NCBI RefSeq assembly: GCF_000348785.1
Contig: NC_020520.1
Location: forward strand, 2,852,001-2,916,000
DNA length: 64,000 nucleotides
Direction: 5' to 3'
Source of the DNA: Ilumatobacter coccineus YM16-304
Lineage (GTDB): Bacteria; Actinomycetota; Acidimicrobiia; Acidimicrobiales; Ilumatobacteraceae
Shown here: positions 17,608 to 24,207 of the stretch, piece by piece
Numbering within the stretch: the first letter of the stretch is position 1
Layout: each line of letters begins with the position of its first letter
Made by a program: the position numbers and the translations under genes
Notes under the pieces: generated by a model
Database searches by the model: none
Told to the model about the DNA's origin: nothing
Seen by the model: only the letters and a program-made list of their open reading frames with translations

Positions 17608-19659
17608 TCAGGCATCCGACGGAGCGGCGGCGGGGGAGGGGAACGACTGCTGGTACTGCGGCGTCGTGTTGCTGCAGTCGTCGATCGCCTTCACGTACGG
17701 ATACGGGTTGACCGCCGCACCGCCACCGGGGTGGATCTCGAAGTGCAGGTGCGCCGTCGCACTCGAACCCGTGTTGCCGACGAAACCGATCACGTCGCCA
17801 GCTTTGACCTCCGTGCCCACCTCGATGCCGGGAGCGAAACCGCTCATGTGCAGGTAGGTGAAGTAAGTGCCGTCATCTTGAGCGACACGGAGGCCGTTGC
17901 CGGCCAGTGCACCGGGAGAATCCCAGTACATCTTGGAAATGTGACCGTCGACGACGGCGTAGAGCAGCTTGCCCTCCGGGGCGATGATGTCGACGCCCTC
18001 GTGCAACCGGCCGCCGCCACGGGCCGCGTGCCACGTGTCGCCGAAGAAGCACTGACCCTGAACGGGGAAGCGGAGCATCTTGATCTCGGCGGAGCTCGAC
18101 CCACCGCCGCTCGAATCGTTGTTGCCGGTACCCAGCCCGAGGATCGTCGCACCCTTCTCGGACACGACGCCGGTCTGCTGGATGCCGTTGACCGACTGGA
18201 AGGCGATCAGCGACGACTTCGTGGCCGCACCGAACTGACCGTCGGCGCCGCCACGGACCACGAGGCCCGTGTTCTGCAACGCCACCTGGAGTTCACGCAC
18301 CAGTTCGCCGCTGCTGCCCATCTTCAACCCGACGTACGGGTTCGACGACGACGGGGGAGCGGGATCCGGTTCGTTGTTGACCACACCGACCGGTTCGGCA
18401 CCACCGAGTTCGAGCGCACCAGCGGTGGCCGCATCGACCACACCGGTCGCCGACAGCGACTGCTGCTGCTGGAACAGTGCGAGGCCGCCCTTCGTAGCGT
18501 TGCCGAACACGCCGTCGGCGCCACCGAGCAGGTTGATGCCCCGGTCGAGGAGCGCCTGCTGCACGTCCTTCACGAGATCGCCACGGTCGCCGACCTTCAG
18601 GCCGACATACGGGTTCGTCGACTCGTCCGACGCCGGCTCGTCCGCACCGTCGTCACTGTGATCATGACCGTGCGGGCCGAGGTGCAGCGCCGTCGCATCG
18701 GCCATCGACACCACACCGGTCTGGGGGAGTCCGTTGGCCGACTGGAAACTCTTGAGCGCCGCCTCGGTGACCCCACCGAAATCGCCATCGGCACCACCGC
18801 GAACCGGGATCCCGGTCGCGATCAACGTGCTCTGCAGATCCTTGACCAACTGGCCCTGCGAGCCGCGCTTCAAACCGACATACGGGTTGGCGGTCGCATC
18901 AGGGGAGTCAGGCGTCGGCTCGGGCTCCGGATCGGGCGTCGACGTCGTCGGACCCGAGCCGTCACCGGTCAAGCCGAGTGTACGAACCGTCGCCTCGGTC
19001 ACCGTGCCGGTCACGCCAAGACCGTTCCAGCGCTGGAACTGCGTCACCGCACGCGTCGTCGCCGCGCCGAACACACCGTCGGCGCCACCGGCCACGTACA
19101 CGCCGAGATCCATCATCCGTTGCTGCACCGCAGCCACAGCGTCGCCCTGAGCGCCTTCCGACAGCCCGACGTACGAGCCAGACGACGGCGTCGACGCACC
19201 GGTCGAACCCGAGCCCGACACCGACGCCGCGAGCGCCTCAGCCGTCGCCTCGTCGACGACACCCGTCGCCGACAGACCACGATCCGACTGGAACGCAACG
19301 ACCGCACCACGAGTGGCCGGACCGAACACACCATCGGCGCCACCAGACACCGGAACACCGACATCCATCAACGCCTGCTGCAACGCCGCAACGTCAGCGC
19401 CACGTGCACCCTGCGACAGACCGGTGATCGTCGCCGACTGCAACTGCGCCTGAGCGAGCAGACCCGGCGACGCGAACGCAGCACCCGACGGCGAAGCGCC
19501 CCAAGCGAGCGTGGCCACCGCCGCGGCACACGCCGAGCGAACCAACACGCGCCGAAGCGACCGACGCTCGACCGACTGCTCAGCAGTCACCGCACGACGA
19601 GACGACTCCGTCGACCCGGACGACTGGCGTCCCGGGCGAGAGTCACGAAAAGAGATCAT
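17608..19659 (-). CDS. Secreted M23 metallopeptidase with five peptidoglycan-binding repeats
   Basis: A 683-residue exported cell-wall protein. An N-terminal segment rich in Arg/Ser leads to a hydrophobic signal (SACAAAVATLAWGASPSGAAFA). Five PG_binding_1 repeats follow, each of the pattern GLxxGxxGxxVxxLQ...GGADGxFGxxT...FQ...GLxxTGVV. The C-terminus is a LytM/M23 peptidase with the zinc ligands in HEGVDIIAP and HLHFEIH. It should bind murein through the repeats and cut cross-linking peptides. Start ATG 19659 has GGAGG 11 bases upstream; the in-frame GTG at 19710 is rejected because the Shine-Dalgarno lies downstream of it. The leader is long and structured. Confidence 0.93.
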   Translation of the reverse strand: MISFRDSRPGRQSSGSTESSRRAVTAEQSVERRSLRRVLVRSACAAAVATLAWGASPSGAAFASPGLLAQAQLQSATITGLSQGARGADVAALQQALMDVGVPVSGGADGVFGPATRGAVVAFQSDRGLSATGVVDEATAEALAASVSGSGSTGASTPSSGSYVGLSEGAQGDAVAAVQQRMMDLGVYVAGGADGVFGAATTRAVTQFQRWNGLGVTGTVTEATVRTLGLTGDGSGPTTSTPDPEPEPTPDSPDATANPYVGLKRGSQGQLVKDLQSTLIATGIPVRGGADGDFGGVTEAALKSFQSANGLPQTGVVSMADATALHLGPHGHDHSDDGADEPASDESTNPYVGLKVGDRGDLVKDVQQALLDRGINLLGGADGVFGNATKGGLALFQQQQSLSATGVVDAATAGALELGGAEPVGVVNNEPDPAPPSSSNPYVGLKMGSSGELVRELQVALQNTGLVVRGGADGQFGAATKSSLIAFQSVNGIQQTGVVSEKGATILGLGTGNNDSSGGGSSSAEIKMLRFPVQGQCFFGDTWHAARGGGRLHEGVDIIAPEGKLLYAVVDGHISKMYWDSPGALAGNGLRVAQDDGTYFTYLHMSGFAPGIEVGTEVKAGDVIGFVGNTGSSATAHLHFEIHPGGGAAVNPYPYVKAIDDCSNTTPQYQQSFPSPAAAPSDA
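18133..19425 (-). repeat. Five tandem PG-binding repeats within the M23 peptidase gene
   Basis: Five units of about 62-70 residues are separated by Ser/Pro/Asp-rich linkers of variable length. The strongest shared strings are GGADGxFG in every unit and NPYVGLK at the start of units 3, 4 and 5. Units 3-5 resemble one another more than 1 and 2, suggesting recent internal duplication. Linker 3-4 contains the odd string HGHDHSDDGADE. Confidence 0.85.
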
Positions 19660-19720
19660 GGACGTTGCACCTCCTGCACAGCAGAAATGTCGGTCCACCC
19701 GCACCACCACTCAAATCTCA

Positions 19721-19742
19721 TTCTGAACTCGAGGGTTCAGAA
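19721..19742. promoter_or_regulatory. 8-bp stem-loop in the leader of the M23 peptidase gene
   Basis: TTCTGAAC (19721-19728) pairs with GTTCAGAA (19735-19742) around a 6-base loop. It lies 62 bases upstream of the start codon, in the transcribed leader if the promoter at 19881-19886 is right. No known riboswitch was recognised. Confidence 0.5.
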
Positions 19743-19852
19743 GCTGCTCGAAGCCCGTCCGGCCCGAGCCTCAGACCTTGCTCCGCACCAGCAAGACCAC
19801 GAGATCACGAATGACAGGGGCCATCTTGACGGAAGTCAGAGCATATGTCCAT

Positions 19853-19886
19853 TCCGTTACGTCGAATTGACATAACGGACATTATG
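19853..19886 (-). promoter_or_regulatory. Candidate promoter and operator for the M23 peptidase gene
   Basis: On the minus strand CATAAT (complement of 19881-19886) resembles a -10 box. Directly downstream is the inverted repeat TCCGTTA/TAACGGA (19853-19859 and 19873-19879, 13-base spacer), which would cover the transcription start. The 291-base interval 19660-19950 holds this, the stem-loop at 19721 and a small hairpin (19888-19904); no gene was seen in it. Confidence 0.4.
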
Positions 19887-19950
19887 GGCGTTCCGCAGGA
19901 ACGCACGGGTGCTGCCTGCGCCGGCGATGACTTCACCGCTCGACCCCGCC

Positions 19951-20328
19951 TCACAGCAGGTTTCTGGCTTGCAGCGCTTCGGCGGCTTCGATGAGCCAGT
20001 CGACGAGTTCTCTCAGCTCTTTGGCTGATCTTCGGCCTGGGGCGGCCAGGTCTCGTTTGGCGTCGTCGACGGCGCACGACAGGACGTACAACTCGTCGTG
20101 GAGCGCATCGAGCTGATCTCTGGCGATCACCAGCTCGTTCTCGCTCAGATCGAGCTCAGCGGCTCGTTGGCGGGTCACCCAGTCCCACTGGCGGCATTTC
20201 TGAGCGCAGAACAGCTTCGGACGGCCCCTGCCGGCTCGTTTCGGCAGAACCCGGCGACACCAGCGACACCGAGCCACCGACTCGCCACCACCGAGCTCCG
20301 CAGCGGCGTCAGCACCTGTTTCCGTCAT
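19951..20328 (-). CDS. Small zinc-finger plus coiled-coil protein, function unknown
   Basis: A 125-residue protein. The N-terminal half contains a putative zinc site CRWCRRVLP...LFCAQKCRQWDW, giving CxxC and CxxxC pairs as in FCS/DUF-type treble-clef fingers; the region between is basic. The rest is a charged helix (LDLSENELVIARDQLDALHDE), probably a coiled coil. Start ATG at 20328 was chosen as the first codon before the recognisable part; the frame extends upstream to 20781 but that part is antisense to the aldolase. I do not know its function. Binding nucleic acid is plausible, not shown. Confidence 0.65.
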   Translation of the reverse strand: MTETGADAAAELGGGESVARCRWCRRVLPKRAGRGRPKLFCAQKCRQWDWVTRQRAAELDLSENELVIARDQLDALHDELYVLSCAVDDAKRDLAAPGRRSAKELRELVDWLIEAAEALQARNLL

Positions 20329-20395
20329 GACGAAATGGTAGGGCGACACCGGGGCCATGTCGCGTCTTTCCGACGCTCGATGCGAGACTGACCGG

Positions 20396-21490
20396 GTGAC
20401 CACCTCTCCCATCACGCTTCCCGTCGCGCCCGACCGTTCGTTCGCCAGTGACAACGCTGCCGGCGCCCATCCTGCGGTCCTCGCCGCTCTCGCCGAGGCC
20501 AACGTCGGCCACCAACTGGCATACGGCTCCGATCGCCACACCGCGGCCTGTGAGCAGGCATTTCGCGAGTTGTTCGACGCCGACGTGGTGACGCGCCTCA
20601 CGTTCAACGGCACCGGGGCCAACGTCGCCGCCCTCGCCACACTGATGGGCTCACTGCGCGGACCGCACCACGCCATCGTGTGCACCAATTGGTCGCACAT
20701 CGAGGCCGACGAGACGGGCGCCCCCGAACGAATCCTCGGCACCAAACTCATCGACCTCCCCTCCCCCGACGCCAAGATCACCCCAGCTCAGCTCACCGAT
20801 CTGGGCGAACTCCAAGGCGTCGTCCACCACGTCCAACCCGGCATCGTGTCGATCACGCAGCCCACCGAACTCGGCACCCTGTACACCCCCGACGAGATCG
20901 CCGAGATCTGCGACACCGCCCACCGGATGGGCATGCTCGTGCACCTCGACGGCGCCCGAATCGCCAACGCCACCGCAGCCCTGGGCGCCGACCGTGCAGC
21001 GCTGCGCTCGTTCACCATCGACGCCGGCGTCGACGCCCTCAGCTTCGGCGGCACCAAGAACGGCCTGCTCGGCGCAGAAGCCGTCGTGTTCCTCGACCCG
21101 GACGTGGCGCACGGCTCCGCCTACGTGCGCAAACAGGTCACACAACTCCCCTCCAAGATGCGCTACCTCGCCGCCCAGTTCAACGCCGTCCTCGCCGACG
21201 ACCTGTGGATCGACCTCGGCGCCCACTCCAACACGATGGCCCACGACCTCCATCAGGCCGCCAGCGACATCGACGGCGTCGACATCGGCCCGGCACCGCA
21301 AGTCAACAGCGTGTTCCCCCAGCTCGATCCGACCATGATCGAACCGCTCCGCGACTGGTGTTTCTTCTGGGATTGGGACACCTCACGCCACCAGGTCCGC
21401 TGGATGACGGCGTGGGACACGACCAGCGACGACATCACACGATTCGTCGACGGCGTCACCGCGCTCGCGGCCGCTCGTTCTGGCAGCTGA
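20396..21490 (+). CDS. PLP-dependent threonine aldolase / beta-eliminating lyase family
   Basis: A 364-residue fold-type I PLP enzyme. Conserved elements are FASDNAAGAHPAVLAAL, FNGTGANVAALATLM, the HLDGARIANA motif with the aspartate that contacts the PLP ring nitrogen, and the PLP lysine in SFGGTKNG. The family includes low-specificity L-threonine aldolase (glycine plus acetaldehyde), which would tie it to the glycine cleavage genes, but related lyases cannot be excluded. The GTG start at 20396 has GAGACT 6 bases upstream, as in other leaderless genes here. Confidence 0.85.
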   Translation: MTTSPITLPVAPDRSFASDNAAGAHPAVLAALAEANVGHQLAYGSDRHTAACEQAFRELFDADVVTRLTFNGTGANVAALATLMGSLRGPHHAIVCTNWSHIEADETGAPERILGTKLIDLPSPDAKITPAQLTDLGELQGVVHHVQPGIVSITQPTELGTLYTPDEIAEICDTAHRMGMLVHLDGARIANATAALGADRAALRSFTIDAGVDALSFGGTKNGLLGAEAVVFLDPDVAHGSAYVRKQVTQLPSKMRYLAAQFNAVLADDLWIDLGAHSNTMAHDLHQAASDIDGVDIGPAPQVNSVFPQLDPTMIEPLRDWCFFWDWDTSRHQVRWMTAWDTTSDDITRFVDGVTALAAARSGS

Positions 21491-21575
21491 AGCGACCAAA
21501 TCCCCCTCACCGATCCCACGTTTCCCCTGGTCAGCGACCAGATACAGAGATTTTCAGAATAGTTGCAGACGACAA

Positions 21576-21604
21576 TTGACTGCGCAGTCGATTTAACGTA
21601 CTGT
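21576..21604 (+). promoter_or_regulatory. Promoter of the whiB gene with a 12-bp palindrome
   Basis: TTGACT (21576-21581), a 17-base spacer and TACTGT (21599-21604) form a near-consensus promoter about 75 bases before the whiB start. GACTGCGCAGTC (21578-21589) is a perfect palindrome overlapping the -35 box and spacer, a likely operator. Confidence 0.7.
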
Positions 21605-21678
21605 TCGCAACACGTACACAAGAGTGACCGCTGAGCAGGGGTATTTCAGCGGCCACCCGATCTCGAGGGGAACGAGTG

Positions 21679-21981
21679 ATGACCACGATTGATCTGCCGA
21701 TCCAGTTGATCGACGACGACAACGATTGGATGTCGGAGGGGGCCTGCAAAGGACTCACGCATCTGTTCTTTCCGTCGGCCGCCGAGCGCCCACAGGCTCG
21801 TGAACGCCGAGAAGCGGCCGCGAAGGAAGTCTGTTCCGACTGCAAGGTCCGGGTCGACTGCATGGAATTCGCTCGCGACAACCACGAGTACGGGTTCTGG
21901 GGCGGCGAAGCCGAAGACGAGCGCCACGCCGCCGGCTATCGCCTGATCGCTCCCATCGGCGTCCGCGCCCGAGCCAGCTGA
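21679..21981 (+). CDS. WhiB-family iron-sulfur transcription factor
   Basis: A 100-residue protein with the four cluster-binding cysteines C23, C52, C55 and C61 (ACKGL, CSDCKVRVDC) and the family turn GFWGG at 72-76, followed by a short basic tail. Wbl proteins bind a [4Fe-4S] cluster and the principal sigma factor to control transcription. It cannot be placed reliably among WhiB1-7. The ATG at 21679 directly follows an in-frame GTG; a purine-rich GAGGGGAA precedes both. A strong promoter lies upstream and a strong hairpin terminator follows. Confidence 0.93.
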   Translation: MTTIDLPIQLIDDDNDWMSEGACKGLTHLFFPSAAERPQARERREAAAKEVCSDCKVRVDCMEFARDNHEYGFWGGEAEDERHAAGYRLIAPIGVRARAS

Positions 21982-21985
21982 TCGA

Positions 21986-22219
21986 GTGGGAGGTCCGGGA
22001 TGCCCGGACCTCCCGACTCACACGATCCCGAAAGCGGTCCGCGAGGCGCTCAAGATCGAGACCGGCGACCACATCGTCTTCCGCGTCGAAGGATCACGGG
22101 TCGTCATGGCTCGGACACCTGAGTTCCTCGACCTGGCCGGCGTGGTGCGAGTGTCGGCCGAACAACGCAACCACACCTGGAACGACGTGGTCCGCCGATC
22201 GACCGGTCAGCAGCCGTGA
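21986..22219 (+). pseudogene. 5'-damaged AbrB/VapB-type antitoxin remnant
   Basis: The frame encodes TIPKAVREALKIETGDHIVF followed by RVEGSRVVMARTPEFLDLAG, which is the SpoVT-AbrB swapped-hairpin core of VapB/MazE antitoxins, and a C-terminal tail suited to toxin binding. The usual N-terminal strand (xTSKGQx) is missing. In its place the reading frame runs into the whiB terminator hairpin, and the only start is GTG at 21986 inside that hairpin arm. I infer erosion or replacement of the 5' end. The stop overlaps the PIN-toxin start by 4 bases, as in functional modules. Confidence 0.5.
21988..22014 (+). terminator. 12-bp perfect hairpin after whiB
   Basis: GGGAGGTCCGGG (21988-21999) pairs perfectly with CCCGGACCTCCC (22003-22014) around a 3-base loop, 6 bases after the whiB stop. 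There is no clear T-run. It overlaps the 5' end of the antitoxin frame. Confidence 0.75.
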
Positions 22220-22608
22220 ACACGTTTCTCGACGCGAGCGTGATCGTGTGCCACCTCACCGGCGACCCCGCCGAACTCCGTGCGGCCGCCACCGACGCCT
22301 TCACCGGGGATCACCATCATTTCGTCTCCGACGTCGCCATCGCCGATGCGATCAACCTGCTCGAGACCGTCTACGACGTCGGGCGCCACATGATCGCCAC
22401 CGCCATGCGTTCGGTACTCGTGAGCGCCAACATCAGTTCGGTCGACACTCCCGTGCTCCTCCGGGCCCTCGGCATCTACGAGATCGACAACGTCCGGTTC
22501 CCGACCGCTCACGCGGTCGCGCTCGCCGAGAGCACCGGCGTCGACGGCGTGTCGTCGCTCGATTCGTCGATCGACCGAATCCGCACGGTCACCCGCGTCG
22601 GCCCCTGA
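22216..22608 (+). CDS. PIN-domain protein, VapC-like toxin, probably degenerate
   Basis: A 130-residue PIN-domain protein. The first acidic residue is D6 in MNTFLDASVIV, the second is an aspartate in VSDVAIADAINLL, and a late one is in VSSLDSSIDRI. The position that usually reads FxDA in VapC reads FPTA here, so one of the metal-binding acids is a threonine. VapC toxins cut tRNA or rRNA, but activity may be lost. The start ATG overlaps the antitoxin frame by 4 bases. The pair stands alone between whiB and rbsK. Confidence 0.75.
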   Translation: MNTFLDASVIVCHLTGDPAELRAAATDAFTGDHHHFVSDVAIADAINLLETVYDVGRHMIATAMRSVLVSANISSVDTPVLLRALGIYEIDNVRFPTAHAVALAESTGVDGVSSLDSSIDRIRTVTRVGP

Positions 22609-22628
22609 GTCAGCGAACCACGCAGCCC

Positions 22629-22640
22629 TAGACTCGCCTG
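22629..22640 (+). promoter_or_regulatory. Leaderless promoter box of rbsK
   Basis: TAGACT (22629-22634) is followed by 6 bases and the ATG of the ribokinase gene; no Shine-Dalgarno is present. Confidence 0.5.
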
Positions 22641-23513
22641 ATGTTCGATGTCGTCGTCGTCGGAAGTCTGAATCTCGACCTCGTGGCCGGGATGGATCGC
22701 CTCCCCGGACCCGGCGAAACCGTCTCCGGCAACTCCTATCACGAGTATCCGGGCGGAAAGGGCCTCAACCAGGCCGTGGCCGCCGCACGCTCCGGCGCCT
22801 CGGTGGCCATCGTCGGCGCGGTCGGCGACGACACCGCCGGCGAGTTCCTGCGCCAGATCGTCGTGGCGGAAGGCATCGACGACTCGTGGCTCGCCACCGC
22901 GCCCGACACCGCCACGGGCCGAGCGTTGATCACCGTCGATCGACACGCAGAGAATTCGATCGTCGTCATTCCGGGCGCCAACGCGACCGTGCGCATCGAC
23001 ACCGGTGCGCTCCCCGAGGGACGCGTCATGCTCGGACAACTCGAGATTCCGCTCCCCGAGGTCACCGCAGCCTTCGAACACGCCCGCCGAGTCGGCATGA
23101 CCACCGTGCTCAATCCCGCACCGGCGCTCGGCGAACTCGACGCCCTCCTCGACGCGTGCGACGTCGTGATCCCCAACGAACACGAGGTCGATCTCCTCGG
23201 AGGCTCCACTGCACTCCGCTCTCGGGGCGTCGGCACCGTGGTCGTCACCCGAGGCGGCGAAGGGGTCAACGTGATCGACGAAACCGGTGAATTCCGTCAT
23301 GACGCATTCCCGGTCACACCGGTCGACACGACGGGCGCCGGTGATTCGTTCTGTGGCGCACTGGCCACTCGACTCGCCGAAGGACTCGACGTACGAGCGG
23401 CCATCACGTTCGCTGCCGCAGCCGGCGCCCTCACCACCACGAGTGCCGGCGCCGTGCCGTCGCTCCCCTCCCGGGCAGCGATCGAGCAACTCGTCGCGTC
23501 CCGAGCCGCCTGA
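22641..23513 (+). CDS. rbsK: Ribokinase-like PfkB-family sugar kinase
   Basis: A 290-residue kinase. The PfkB signature GGKGLNQAVAAARSGA is near the N-terminus and DTTGAGDSFCGALA near the C-terminus holds the catalytic aspartate and anion hole. VGSLNLDLV at the start and NPAPA in the middle match ribokinases, which phosphorylate D-ribose at O5. Related PfkB kinases for other sugars or nucleosides are possible. No ribose transporter is adjacent. It is convergent with the carbonic anhydrase gene. Confidence 0.88.
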   Translation: MFDVVVVGSLNLDLVAGMDRLPGPGETVSGNSYHEYPGGKGLNQAVAAARSGASVAIVGAVGDDTAGEFLRQIVVAEGIDDSWLATAPDTATGRALITVDRHAENSIVVIPGANATVRIDTGALPEGRVMLGQLEIPLPEVTAAFEHARRVGMTTVLNPAPALGELDALLDACDVVIPNEHEVDLLGGSTALRSRGVGTVVVTRGGEGVNVIDETGEFRHDAFPVTPVDTTGAGDSFCGALATRLAEGLDVRAAITFAAAAGALTTTSAGAVPSLPSRAAIEQLVASRAA

Positions 23514-23528
23514 GCGCCGAGTCACTGC

Positions 23529-24047
23529 TCAGTCGAGCCGTCGAAGCTCCGTCTTGTACTGCGCCGCGCGGCGCACGTACTCCTGGCTCCCCAGGTCGAT
23601 GTCTTCGCGCCGTGCCCGACCTTCCTTGATCACCGCGGGCGTGCCGACGGCGATCGCCCCGGTCGGCACCTCCGTGTCGTTCAGGAGCACCGCGTTGGCG
23701 GCGACGATCGAACCGGTACGGACCACACAGCGGTGCAACACCATCGACGCGTTGCCGATCAGCACGTGGTCTTCGATCGTGCACGCTTCGAGGTGGATCA
23801 GGTGACCGAGCACGCAGTCGTTGCCGACCACGGTCGGCCAGAACGGCGTGGTGTGGATGACGGCGTTGTCCTGCACGCTCGTCCGCTCCCCGATCGTGAT
23901 CTCACCGCCGTCGCCACGCAGCACCGCTCCCGGCCAGACCGACGACTGTGCGCCGATCGTGACCGATCCGATGATCGTGGCGTCGGGATGGATGAACGCC
24001 TCGCTGCTGATGGTCGGTTCCTGGTCGCCGAGTGCGTAGATGGCCAT
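23529..24047 (-). CDS. Gamma-class carbonic anhydrase family protein
   Basis: A 172-residue left-handed beta-helix protein built from hexapeptide repeats (TIIGSVTIGAQSSVWPGAVLRGD and following). Candidate metal ligands are H65, H82 and H85; the usual LHGC ligand segment reads LEAC here, so catalytic carbonic anhydrase activity is uncertain. Such proteins are commonly annotated as gamma carbonic anhydrase or PaaY-like. TACGTT stands 6 bases before the ATG at 24047, marking a leaderless start and fixing the N-terminus at MAIYALG. Confidence 0.88.
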   Translation of the reverse strand: MAIYALGDQEPTISSEAFIHPDATIIGSVTIGAQSSVWPGAVLRGDGGEITIGERTSVQDNAVIHTTPFWPTVVGNDCVLGHLIHLEACTIEDHVLIGNASMVLHRCVVRTGSIVAANAVLLNDTEVPTGAIAVGTPAVIKEGRARREDIDLGSQEYVRRAAQYKTELRRLD

Positions 24048-24193
24048 TCCGGCAACGTAGTCACCCACACCGCCCTCCGGACAACCGCATGCGATCGGCC
24101 GACCACCAATCATCCCGCCGCCGGAGCGACAGAAAACCTGCGCTGACCACGACATGAGGGCCCGCGACCATCGTTTCTCCGTCGCGCTCACGA

Positions 24194-24207
24194 TACGGTT
24201 GAGGGCT
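24194..24207 (+). promoter_or_regulatory. Leaderless promoter box of the RG-rich protein gene
   Basis: TACGGT (24194-24199) lies 8 bases before the ATG at 24208. It favours this start over an upstream in-frame ATG at 24154. Confidence 0.5.

Noticed and set aside
19867-19872. TTGACA on the + strand
   Set aside because: No suitable -10 box at 16-18 bases and no + strand gene follows.
17593-19875. A 760-residue open frame on the + strand opposite the M23 peptidase
   Set aside because: It is Arg/His-rich, has no fold-like pattern and mirrors the peptidase repeats. Long antisense frames are common at this GC content; similar cases at 9481-11397, 43529-45286 and 53165-55531 were also dropped.
19660-19880. 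Possible c-di-AMP (ydaO-type) riboswitch before the M23 peptidase gene
   Set aside because: I could not find the conserved ydaO sequence blocks; only a simple stem-loop is visible.
17589-20335. The string CGTCATGACGAAA occurring near 17589 and again near 20323
   Set aside because: Two copies only, one of them spanning a start codon. Chance is sufficient explanation without other copies or context.
23510-23532. CTGAGC/GCTCAG inverted repeat across the rbsK and carbonic anhydrase stops
   Set aside because: Only 6 bp with an 11-base loop and no T-run; too weak to call a terminator.
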